From: Mesorhizobium neociceri
Lineage (GTDB): Bacteria; Pseudomonadota; Alphaproteobacteria; Rhizobiales; Rhizobiaceae
NCBI RefSeq assembly: GCF_013520985.1
Contig: NZ_JACDTY010000020.1
Location: forward strand, 34,329-98,328
Direction: 5' to 3'
Length of the DNA: 64,000 nucleotides
Positions 16,191-23,734 of the stretch are shown here, piece after piece. Under the pieces are notes generated by a model that saw only the letters and a program-made list of their open reading frames with translations, was not told where the DNA came from and made no database searches. Within the stretch, counting starts at the first letter, position 1. Each line of letters begins with the position of its first letter. Made by a program: the position numbers and the translations under genes.

Positions 16191-16643
16191 TCAGGCCTTC
16201 GCGGCCTGTTTTATGGCCGCTCGTATGCGTGTGTAGGTGCCGCACCGGCAGATATTGCCGGACATCGCCGCATCGATATCGCTGTCGCTCGGGTCGGGGT
16301 TGCGATCCAGCAACGCCGTGGCCGACATGATCTGGCCGGACTGGCAATAGCCGCACTGGATGACTTCGAGGTCGAGCCAGGCCTGTTGCACTTTCTTGCC
16401 CGATTGCGTCGCACCGATCGCCTCGACGGTGGTGACATGGCGCGAGCCGACCGATGCAACCGGCAGCACACAGGAGCGCACCGGTTGTCCGTCAAGCTGC
16501 ACCGTGCAGGCGCCGCATTGGGCTATGCCGCAACCGAACTTCGTGCCGGTCAGGCCGATGACATCGCGCAATACCCACAGCAACGGCATATCGTCCGGCA
16601 CGTCGACACTGCGATCCTCGCCGTTTACATTGAGCGCAATCAT
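16191..16643 (-). CDS. (2Fe-2S)-binding small subunit of the molybdenum hydroxylase (IorA type)
   Basis: A 150-residue ferredoxin-like subunit with both clusters complete: the plant-type site 'CGIAQCGACTVQLDGQPVRSC' and the helical-domain site 'CGYCQSGQIM' with 'SGNICRCGTYTRI'. It relays electrons from the Mo centre to the cytochrome. The start MIALNVNGEDRSVDVPDD follows a GGAGAG ribosome site. It is first in the three-gene leftward operon. No Tat signal is present, as expected for a subunit exported as cargo with its large partner. Confidence 0.93.
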   Translation of the reverse strand: MIALNVNGEDRSVDVPDDMPLLWVLRDVIGLTGTKFGCGIAQCGACTVQLDGQPVRSCVLPVASVGSRHVTTVEAIGATQSGKKVQQAWLDLEVIQCGYCQSGQIMSATALLDRNPDPSDSDIDAAMSGNICRCGTYTRIRAAIKQAAKA

Positions 16644-16813
16644 GGTCTCTCCTCGGTTATCCGCATCCCCGTGGATAATGCAGTAGGCACAAGTTCGCCG
16701 GTCGTGTCTAATCAAATGGTAGTTGTTCTCGGCAACGCAAAGGGTGTGCGAACCGCACGCGCCTGCGCCATGGTGCCCCTGATCTTTGCTGGATTGCCTG
16801 AAAGGATTTTGCG

Positions 16814-17236
16814 ATGGCTGAGTTGAAGGTCAGGACCCGCGTCACCGGCGCGACGGCAACGTTGCAGCCCGGCGGCCTGCCCGCCGTCACAACGCCGACC
16901 GGCGGCGCGGTCGATGTCGTCACCGGGGTCAGCGCGCCGGGCTTCAACCCGCTCGACCTACTCTACGCCTCGCTCGCCGCCTGCATGGTGCTGAGCGCCC
17001 GCATCGCCGCCAGTCGTCTTGGGGTTGCCGCCGAGCTTGGCGAAGTACGCGCCGAGGTCAGCGGCGAGAAGGCCAAGGACGAACCGTCGCGTGTCGAAAA
17101 ATTCAACATCAGGCTCGACATTGCGGGGGATCTCGACGCTGCGACGAAGCAGAGGATCGTCGAGGATGCGGAATCGATCTGCACGGTCTCCAACACCCTG
17201 CGCGCCGCGCCGGAACTGCATGCGACGCTTGGGTGA
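16814..17236 (+). CDS. OsmC/Ohr family protein
   Basis: A 140-residue OsmC-fold protein. The two conserved cysteines of peroxide-reducing members are in 'SLAACMVLSARIAASRLG' and 'EDAESICTVSNTLRA', so thiol-dependent reduction of organic hydroperoxides is likely. It is divergent from the Mo-hydroxylase operon over a 170-bp gap and is followed 41 bp later by the AhpD-like gene, another peroxidase-related fold, so the two probably form one small operon. Confidence 0.87.
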   Translation: MAELKVRTRVTGATATLQPGGLPAVTTPTGGAVDVVTGVSAPGFNPLDLLYASLAACMVLSARIAASRLGVAAELGEVRAEVSGEKAKDEPSRVEKFNIRLDIAGDLDAATKQRIVEDAESICTVSNTLRAAPELHATLG

Positions 17237-17277
17237 GTGCAGAACGCCTCGCGCTGCCACCAACCAAGGACCATCCC

Positions 17278-17802
17278 ATGGCCATGATCCCGCCGATCGA
17301 CTACGCCTCGGCATCGCAAGACATCCGCGCCGAGCACGACAGGGAGCTTGGCCTGCGCGGGCGCATGACCAACATGAAGCGGATCCTGCTGCATTCGCCC
17401 GCGGCGCACCGCATCTATGCCGAATGGTTCACGCTGCGCGATCTGTTGAAGCCCTCACTCGACGACCGCGCTGTCTGGCTGTTGTCGCTGGCGATCTCGC
17501 AAGTCTGCCGCGCCGAGATTCCGGTCACCTTCTTCCGCCGCGCGCTGATCGATAGCGGCCTTGATCCGGAGGCGATCGAACCCCGCGCCGACGAGGCGTT
17601 GCTGATCGAATTCGGCAAGGCAGTCGCCGCCGATGCCAATGCCGTTCCCGACGATGTCTGGGCGGCACTAAAAGCCCGCTACGACGACACACTGTTGGTC
17701 AACCTCGTCGCTTTCGCCGGCATCATGGTGGCGACCTGCGTTTTCACCAACGCGGTGCGGGTCGACCTCGATCCGGAGTTGGAGGTGTATCGGAAGTGGT
17801 GA
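17278..17802 (+). CDS. Carboxymuconolactone decarboxylase/AhpD-like protein
   Basis: A 174-residue all-helical protein. 'NMKRILLHSPAAHRIYAEWF' and 'RAVWLLSLAISQVCRAEIPVTFF' match the CMD/AhpD fold. Only one cysteine is present in the segment where AhpD has a redox-active CxxC, so alkylhydroperoxidase activity by the usual route is doubtful. The start at 17278 (MAMIPPIDYA) has an AAGGA ribosome site; the longer reading would overlap the OsmC gene. Co-transcription with OsmC is likely. Confidence 0.75.
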   Translation: MAMIPPIDYASASQDIRAEHDRELGLRGRMTNMKRILLHSPAAHRIYAEWFTLRDLLKPSLDDRAVWLLSLAISQVCRAEIPVTFFRRALIDSGLDPEAIEPRADEALLIEFGKAVAADANAVPDDVWAALKARYDDTLLVNLVAFAGIMVATCVFTNAVRVDLDPELEVYRKW

Positions 17803-17810
17803 CGCACGGT

Positions 17811-17996
17811 TTTCCCTTCTCCCCTTGTGGGAGAAGGTGGCCGAGCGAAGCTCGGTCGGATGAGGGGTGTTCCAGCTTGGCGACACGTTCGAAATTGCCA
17901 CCGCCCCATTCCGTCGCGCACCCCTCATCCGTCTCGGCGCTAACGCGCCGATCCACCTTCTCCCACAAGGGGAGAAGGTCACGCCCCACCTCCGCA
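17811..17996. repeat. Palindromic intergenic repeat
   Basis: Two arms, about 17814-17869 and 17928-17990, are inverted copies: ttctccccttgtgggagaag... and ...cttctcccacaaggggagaa, each followed by the motif atccgt/atgagggg. The inner arms also fold on themselves. This fills most of the 255-bp gap before the oxygenase gene. Confidence 0.8.
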
Positions 17997-18057
17997 GGAA
18001 TCGGGTGGCCTGCACCTCTCGTTCGCCCCACTTTGCCCACAAGCAAAGGAGGCATCC

Positions 18058-18801
18058 ATGACCATCCATTCGATAGGCGCCAAACGGGCAACCCACTCGG
18101 CCGAAGCGCGCGTGGCGACGCAGGACTGGAGCGCACTGATCGGCGAGCTGAACAGCCATGGCAGCGCCGTCATGCCGGCGCTGCTTTCGCCCGAGGAGTG
18201 CGCCGAGATCGCCTCGCTCTATCCGCATGAGGAGCATTTCCGTAGCCATGTGGTGATGGCGCGCCATGGCTTCGGCAAGGGCGAGTACCGCTATTTCCGC
18301 TACCCGCTGCCGGATCTGATTGGCGCCTTGCGCACCGCGCTCTATCCGCGCCTTGCATCAGTCGCCAACGACTGGAACGAGCGCATGGGCACGGCACAGC
18401 GCTATCCCGACGACCACGCGGCCTTCCTCCAACTTTGCCACGAAAACGGCCAGACGCGGCCGACGCCGCTTCTGCTCCAGTATGGCCCCGGCGACTTCAA
18501 CTGCCTGCACCAGGATCTCTATGGCGATCTCGCTTTTCCCTTGCAGGTGGCGATCCTGTTGTCCGAGCCGGGTGAGGATTTCACCGGCGGCGAATTCGTG
18601 CTGACCGAACAGCGCCCGCGCATGCAAAGCCGCGCCGAAGTGGTGCCGCTGATCCAGGGCGACGCGGTGATCTTCGCTGTACACAATCGCCCGGTGCAAG
18701 GCACGAAAGGGCACTATCGCGTCAATCTCCGGCACGGCGTCAGCCGTCTGCGCTCAGGCAGGCGGCATACCGTTGGCATTATCTTCCACGACGCGAAGTA
18801 A
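18058..18801 (+). CDS. 2OG-Fe(II) oxygenase superfamily protein
   Basis: A 247-residue protein with a double-stranded beta-helix core. The iron-binding HxD is in 'CLHQDLYGDLAFPLQVAILL', and the C-terminal segment 'YRVNLRHGVSRLRSGRRH' supplies the distal His and the 2-oxoglutarate-binding Arg. 'EDFTGGEFVLTEQRPR' is typical of prolyl-hydroxylase-like and AlkB-related members. The substrate is unknown. It starts with ATG after a GGAGGCATCC ribosome region and has no obvious operon partner. Confidence 0.85.
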   Translation: MTIHSIGAKRATHSAEARVATQDWSALIGELNSHGSAVMPALLSPEECAEIASLYPHEEHFRSHVVMARHGFGKGEYRYFRYPLPDLIGALRTALYPRLASVANDWNERMGTAQRYPDDHAAFLQLCHENGQTRPTPLLLQYGPGDFNCLHQDLYGDLAFPLQVAILLSEPGEDFTGGEFVLTEQRPRMQSRAEVVPLIQGDAVIFAVHNRPVQGTKGHYRVNLRHGVSRLRSGRRHTVGIIFHDAK

Positions 18802-18859
18802 TGTCACCCGCTTCTGCGCAGTTCTGTCGTCCCGCTGGCTGCCCGAGATTGGCGCAGGC

Positions 18860-19174
18860 TCACACTTCGTCGACGTCGAACAGCAGCATCGTCAGGTCGT
18901 CGTCCCCTGGGGCGAGTATCCGCCGGTCAGCGGCGCAGGCGATGCCGATTTCGGTGGCAAATGCGCTCTGCATATCGGCGAGGCTGTCGAAATACAGCGT
19001 CCCTACCAGATACGGCATCTCGCCCGCTGAGCGCTTGATGATAGGCCGCCTGCTGATGTCGTAGCGCCGCAGACCGGGAAGCTTCTTGGCCAGCGGCACA
19101 TGAATCTCGAAATAGTGCCGGTCGAAAGCCTCAGGACAGGCCGGGGTTTTGTAGATCACGAGCATCTTGGCCAT
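18860..19174 (-). CDS. EthD family protein
   Basis: A 104-residue dimeric alpha-beta-barrel protein. 'MLVIYKTPACPEAFDRHYFEIHVPLAKKLPGLRRYDISR' carries the EthD hallmark (HYFExHxPLAKKLPGL). Such proteins are small stress-exclusion or degradation accessory proteins; the precise job is unknown. The Met at 19174 is chosen because it follows a GGAATACGAAG region and removes a Gln/Asn-rich extension. It is divergent from the ABC-F gene. Confidence 0.85.
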   Translation of the reverse strand: MAKMLVIYKTPACPEAFDRHYFEIHVPLAKKLPGLRRYDISRRPIIKRSAGEMPYLVGTLYFDSLADMQSAFATEIGIACAADRRILAPGDDDLTMLLFDVDEV

Positions 19175-19401
19175 CTTCGTATTCCTGTCCTGTTGGTGTT
19201 GCCGGTTGGGGGCCATGCAGGCCGCCGCGCCAATGTCGTTTCGCGAGGGCGGATTTCGACGATCCCTGGATTATTGTTTTCGTGACGGGCGACGGGGTCC
19301 GCGCCACCATCTGCGGCGCTTGTGCCTCTTCCCCCGCGACCCTCATTCGCGTATGGCCCCGGGCAAATCCCTCAATTTCGCATCAGCTCCCGGACCGCCC
19401 A

Positions 19402-21024
19402 ATGATCCGTCTTGAAAATATCGGCAAGCAAAACGGCCGCCAGATCGTCTTCATCGAGGCCTCGGCCGCCCTGCAGAAGGGCGAGAAGGTCGGCCTTGTC
19501 GGGCCGAACGGCGCCGGCAAGACAACCTTGTTTCGCATGATCAATGGTGAGGAGCAGCCCGACGAGGGCCAGGTCCAAGTCGATCGCGGCGTCACCATCG
19601 GCTATTTCAGCCAGGATGTCGGCGACATGGCAGGCCATAGCGCGGTCGCCGAAGTGATGAACGGCGCCGGGCCGGTCAGCGACGTGGCGGCCGAAATGGC
19701 CGAACTCGAGGCGGCCATGGCCGATCCCGAGCAGGCCGATCGGATGGACGAGATCATCGAACAATATGGCGAGGCGCAGCACCGTTTCGAGGAACTCGAT
19801 GGCTATGCGCTCGACGGCCGCGCCCGCGAGGTGCTCGACGGTCTCGGCTTTTCGCAGGAGATGATGGACGGCGATGTCGGCAAGCTCTCGGGCGGCTGGA
19901 AGATGCGTGTCGCGTTGGCGCGCATCCTTTTGATGCGGCCCGACGTCATGCTGCTCGACGAGCCGTCGAACCATCTCGATCTCGAAAGCCTGATCTGGCT
20001 GGAGCAGTTTTTGAAGGGATATGAGGGCGCGCTGCTGATGACCTCGCACGACCGCGAGTTCATGAACCGCATCGTCAACAAGATCGTCGAGATCGACGCC
20101 GGTTCGCTCACCGCCTATTCCGGCAATTATGAATTCTACCAGCAGCAGCGGGCGATCGCCGACAAGCAGCAGCAGGCGCAGTTCGAGCGCCAGCAGGCGA
20201 TGCTGGCCAAGGAGATCGCCTTCATCGAGCGCTTCAAGGCGCGTGCTTCGCATGCTGCACAGGTGCAGAGTCGGGTGAAGAAGCTCGACAAGATCGACCG
20301 CGTCGAGCCGCCCAAGCGCCGCCAGATCGTGAATTTCGACTTCCAGCCGGCGCCGCGTTGCGGCGAGGATGTCGTGACGCTGAAGAATGTCCACAAGGGC
20401 TACGGCAGCCGCACCATCTATGAAGGGCTCGACTTCCAGGTCCGCCGCCGCGAGCGCTGGTGCATCATGGGCGTCAACGGCGCCGGCAAGTCGACGCTGC
20501 TGAAGCTGGTCGCCGGTGCTTCCGACCCCGACACCGGCACGGTCGCGCGGGGGCCGAGTGTGAAAATGGGCTATTTCGCCCAGCACGCCATGGAAGTGCT
20601 GGAGGGCGAGCGCACAGTGTTCCAGACGCTGGAGGACAATTTTCCTCAGGCCGGCCAGGCGCCGCTTCGGGCGCTCGCCGGCTGCTTCGGCTTTTCCGGC
20701 GACGAGATAGAGAAGAAATGCCGCGTGCTGTCGGGCGGCGAGAAGGCGCGGCTGGTGATGGCGCTGATGCTGTTCGATCCGCCCAATCTTCTGGTGCTGG
20801 ACGAGCCGACCAACCATCTCGACATCGCCACCAAGGAGATGCTGATCACGGCGCTCTCCCAGTACGAAGGCACCATGCTGTTCGTCTCGCACGACCGCCA
20901 TTTCCTGGCCGCACTCTCCAATCGCGTGCTGGAACTGACGCCGGAAGGCATCCACACCTATGGCGGCGGCTACACCGAATATGTCGAGCGCACGGGGCAG
21001 GAAGCGCCGGGGTTGCGAGGGTAG
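19402..21024 (+). CDS. ABC-F family ATPase (ribosome-associated, YbiT/Uup-like)
   Basis: A 540-residue soluble ABC-F protein with two nucleotide-binding domains: Walker A 'GPNGAGKTTLFR' and 'GVNGAGKSTLLK', signatures LSGGWKMR and LSGGEKAR, and Walker B 'VMLLDEPSNHLDLES' and 'LLVLDEPTNHLDIAT'. The charged inter-domain linker ('QQQAQFERQQAMLAKEIAF') is the P-site-tRNA interacting motif region. These proteins act on the ribosome and relieve stalling. The last 374 bp (20651-21024) are duplicated at 23144-23517. All 15 differences between the copies are synonymous, so this gene's 3' end may have been exchanged by insertion of the island. Confidence 0.93.
   Translation: MIRLENIGKQNGRQIVFIEASAALQKGEKVGLVGPNGAGKTTLFRMINGEEQPDEGQVQVDRGVTIGYFSQDVGDMAGHSAVAEVMNGAGPVSDVAAEMAELEAAMADPEQADRMDEIIEQYGEAQHRFEELDGYALDGRAREVLDGLGFSQEMMDGDVGKLSGGWKMRVALARILLMRPDVMLLDEPSNHLDLESLIWLEQFLKGYEGALLMTSHDREFMNRIVNKIVEIDAGSLTAYSGNYEFYQQQRAIADKQQQAQFERQQAMLAKEIAFIERFKARASHAAQVQSRVKKLDKIDRVEPPKRRQIVNFDFQPAPRCGEDVVTLKNVHKGYGSRTIYEGLDFQVRRRERWCIMGVNGAGKSTLLKLVAGASDPDTGTVARGPSVKMGYFAQHAMEVLEGERTVFQTLEDNFPQAGQAPLRALAGCFGFSGDEIEKKCRVLSGGEKARLVMALMLFDPPNLLVLDEPTNHLDIATKEMLITALSQYEGTMLFVSHDRHFLAALSNRVLELTPEGIHTYGGGYTEYVERTGQEAPGLRG
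20651..21024 (+). repeat. Direct repeat copy 1: 3' end of the ABC-F gene
   Basis: This 374-bp segment aligns without gaps to 23144-23517 (offset 2493 bp), with 15 mismatches by my count, all at synonymous positions. The pair brackets the CHAT/membrane-protein island. Confidence 0.95.
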
Positions 21025-21126
21025 GGGGATCAGGAAGGTGGTCCCTACAATCTATTCAATAACGACCTAAGATTATCGAAAGCGTCTGCTTCATCTGGAG
21101 CTCGCTCGCCGGGGCTGAGCCCACAG

Positions 21127-21483
21127 CTAGCTCGTTGCCCGGTTGGCAAGCTGATCGAACGCAACTCCCCAAAAAAAGCCATTCTGAAAGGCGAGAGTAA
21201 AGTGTGCAAACGACATACGTGCCTTATTCAATCCGGCCGTATAATATAGTTGTGGAAATACGACCATGCTGACGATAAGAGCAATGAAGGCGTCACTCCA
21301 TGTAAAAGACCCTGCAGCTTGAGATAGAAAATCATAGGCTGCCTTAGCGACAGCGCCGAGTACCACTCCAAAATACAACACAACCTGTCTACGGTTTTCT
21401 ACGCCCTGGGCACCCATCACCGGGTAGGCGCCCCAAAGGGAGAAGTAATTCTCTATTCTCTGTGTGAAGTTAACTTCAGCCAA
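21127..21483 (-). CDS. Small multi-pass membrane protein paired with the CHAT protease
   Basis: A 118-residue protein with about three hydrophobic segments: 'VVLYFGVVLGAVAKAAYDFL', 'AFIALIVSMVVFPQLYY' and 'FTLAFQNGFFWGVAFDQLA'. I do not recognise a family. The frame is open to 21528, but a TTG at 21483 is preceded by GGAGG at ideal spacing and overlaps the CHAT stop codon by 8 bp, so I place the start there; translation is probably coupled to the CHAT gene. Base composition is clearly more AT-rich than the flanks. A membrane effector or target of the protease is a natural guess, with no direct evidence. Confidence 0.7.
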   Translation of the reverse strand: MAEVNFTQRIENYFSLWGAYPVMGAQGVENRRQVVLYFGVVLGAVAKAAYDFLSQAAGSFTWSDAFIALIVSMVVFPQLYYTAGLNKARMSFAHFTLAFQNGFFWGVAFDQLANRATS

Positions 21484-22930
21484 GCCAAACCTCCATATCG
21501 CGCGTGCCCACGACTTGTTCTGCATCAAAGAGTTTGCCTAGCGGCCCATCCGAACTTCCCTTTCGGAGAAGCCGCTCGAAAAGAGGCCGATATCTCTCGG
21601 GGTTTATCTTGGCCTGAGGCGCCGCTACACCCATTGCGCCGCAGTCTAGGAGCGCTTCAGTCAGAGATCTGAAGTCACCAGTCTGAGCGGATTCGCAACA
21701 GAAGAGATAAACCATCGGCGCATTGGATAATATCTTGTCGCGTATATTGTAAAAATCGTCCTCTGATACAGTGGAGCCTTCAGGCGGTGGAGCCGGCAGA
21801 TATATAACTTGAGCGTCGGCGTGTGCTACTATAATCACAACATTCTTGCTGGCGCTTAAGGCTTGCAGGATGCTTTCCTTCGAAGATGATCTCACAATGG
21901 GGTAGTCGAGGCGGATTGCACTGCCAACCCATTGATCCGCAATTCCTTCCCACAGGTTCCAATGCTCGCTGGATTTAAACACAGCGGACTGCTCGTCCTC
22001 GCTGTTAGGAATTGCCGAAATGACCTGCGTATTGGATGGAGAGATTGGTTCTCTAGTCAAAATTTTTGAAATATTATCAGAAAGCTTTTTAGTATTTTTA
22101 TCATAAGATCGCACGACAATATCGCCTGTTAATATAGATTTAAAGTTTATATTTTGGAATTCTCCATCAACAACGGCAATTAGACTTTTATTGCTAAAGA
22201 AGTGTCGAAGTGGCTTGGCTATCTTCTTTAGAAACGTCTCTATGGCCGTCGAGCTGTTCGCCCAGGTCGGAAGTTTAATATACATGCTCCCGTGGCGCCC
22301 GGAACCAAAGTGGATGTAGGTGACCCCGCCGTGCTGATGCACGGAGACGATCCCCTGGGAGTCTCGATCGAGCAGGGTGCTCCAATTTGTTCGAAGAAAC
22401 TTGGCTGCGTCCGCGGTCGTTTTTGAGGCCTCATCGGACAGTTTTGGAGGGATGATGCTCACCTCCACCTCGCTGTATCGATTCGCAATGAACCCGAGGG
22501 TCGCGATGGACTTCCACCCCCACTTTAGCGCGGACGTGACCTGATCCACTGCTCTCTTGGATGCAGCCTGCAAATTGTCGCGTTGGGTCTTGAACCGAGA
22601 GAAGGCCTCTTCCGAGATCGTACGCAATGCGCTTCGGCTCACAAAACCACAAAAGGACGGAAATTCATTTGCGGCTTCGAGTGGCAAAAGCTCCGGCGGC
22701 GTATCATGTTCGGATTTGCCGAAAGCAATCCACTGATCAGACAGATAGTCGACTTCTGCCGCGATCCGTTTTTCATCCTCTCTTGCGACCCTTTCCCGCT
22801 CCGCCCTCTCTTTTTTCGCGGCTTCATCCTCAGCGGCCTTCAGTTGCCGCCAAGTTAGCTTCGGCTCTTGTATTTCTACTTCGATTTCGGGCGACCGCGT
22901 CCGCGTCCGTGGCACTTCGCGAGTAACCAT
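21476..22930 (-). CDS. CHAT-domain (caspase-fold) protease-like protein
   Basis: About 484 residues. The N-terminus holds a charged helical stretch ('RQLKAAEDEAAKKERAERER'). The middle is not recognised, with beta-rich segments such as 'GGVTYIHFGSGRHGSMYIKL'. The C-terminal third is CHAT-like: the catalytic His is in 'NVVIIVAHADAQVIYLP' (about residue 370) and the Cys in 'MVYLFCCESAQTGDFRSLTE' (about residue 412), followed by 'ALLDCGAMGVAAPQ', matching the family pattern of a Cys in a CE(T/S) turn then a GA loop. The start at 22930 is favoured over 22936 because AGAGGGG lies 6 nt upstream. CHAT proteases in bacteria often act in anti-phage or regulated cell-death systems. Confidence 0.75.
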   Translation of the reverse strand: MVTREVPRTRTRSPEIEVEIQEPKLTWRQLKAAEDEAAKKERAERERVAREDEKRIAAEVDYLSDQWIAFGKSEHDTPPELLPLEAANEFPSFCGFVSRSALRTISEEAFSRFKTQRDNLQAASKRAVDQVTSALKWGWKSIATLGFIANRYSEVEVSIIPPKLSDEASKTTADAAKFLRTNWSTLLDRDSQGIVSVHQHGGVTYIHFGSGRHGSMYIKLPTWANSSTAIETFLKKIAKPLRHFFSNKSLIAVVDGEFQNINFKSILTGDIVVRSYDKNTKKLSDNISKILTREPISPSNTQVISAIPNSEDEQSAVFKSSEHWNLWEGIADQWVGSAIRLDYPIVRSSSKESILQALSASKNVVIIVAHADAQVIYLPAPPPEGSTVSEDDFYNIRDKILSNAPMVYLFCCESAQTGDFRSLTEALLDCGAMGVAAPQAKINPERYRPLFERLLRKGSSDGPLGKLFDAEQVVGTRDMEVWLG

Positions 22931-23143
22931 CGGCATCCCCTCTATTCAGCGAAACATAATATACAATCTTTAAGATCGGTCTACGTGTGAAATCGAGCCG
23001 CTGAGTCGATGTCACATGCCTAGTCCGTAGCTTTGTCTGCATGCGAGCGGATCGCCCGGCAGTCAGATCAATGTATGGCTGCCAAGTCTCCTAATGCTGG
23101 TCACAACTCGTTACAGTAGTGGGACGCCGTTCTATTCCGCAGT

Positions 23144-23517
23144 CCGGCCAGGCGCCGCTGCGGGCGCTCGCCGGCTGCTTCGGCTTTTCCGGCGACGAGA
23201 TAGAGAAGAAATGCCGCGTGCTGTCGGGCGGCGAGAAGGCACGGCTGGTGATGGCGCTGATGCTGTTCGATCCGCCCAATCTTCTGGTGCTGGACGAGCC
23301 GACCAACCATCTCGACATCGCCACCAAGGAGATGCTGATCACGGCGCTCTCCCAGTACGAAGGCACCATGTTGTTCGTCTCGCACGACCGGCATTTCCTG
23401 GCCGCGCTGTCGAACCGCGTGCTGGAACTGACGCCGGAAGGCATCCACACCTATGGCGGCGGCTATACGGAATATGTCGAGCGTACGGGGCAGGAAGCAC
23501 CGGGGCTGAGGGGGTAG
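23144..23517 (+). pseudogene. Displaced 3' fragment of an ABC-F gene (repeat copy 2)
   Basis: This encodes the last 123 residues of the ABC-F protein ('LRALAGCFGFSGDEIEKKCR' to 'TGQEAPGLRG'), identical in amino acids to the intact copy but with 15 synonymous base differences. It has the second signature and Walker B but no first domain and no start signals, so it is a remnant. It marks the distal boundary of the island. Perfect amino-acid conservation means it diverged as part of a working gene, most likely in another strain, before the two ends came together. Confidence 0.93.
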
Positions 23518-23630
23518 CCCCGCGCTCGGCAGAGACACGTCGCGCCCCCGCTGGTTCCCCTCGCTCATTGTCGATCGGGTCAGCCTGCGAGAAGCCACAT
23601 TTCCACTGCGAAAACTCGCCGGTGTCGCCT

Positions 23631-23732
23631 AGAGCAATTCCAGGAAAGTGTGAAGCGGTTTTCCGTCCGGAATTGCGTCAAAACAAGGAGATAGAGCGGT
23701 TCTGCGATTCCGTGAAACGATGAACCGCTCTA
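23631..23732. repeat. Dispersed rhizobial intergenic repeat (agagcaattccaggaaa... type)
   Basis: A block beginning agagcaattccaggaaagtg, containing ttttccgtccggaattgcgtc, and ending in an inverted agagcggttc/gaaccgctct pair. Partial relatives are at about 26690-26735 and 29530-29570. The IS481 element is inserted at its right edge, so the repeat abuts the 3' end of the regulator gene at 24779 in the pre-insertion sequence. Confidence 0.7.
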
Positions 23733-23734
23733 GG

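Noticed and set aside
21127..21483. Gasdermin or holin partner of the CHAT protease
   Set aside because: The protein is too short and multi-pass; no gasdermin-like beta-rich pore domain or cleavable C-terminal tail is seen. I kept it as an unnamed membrane protein.
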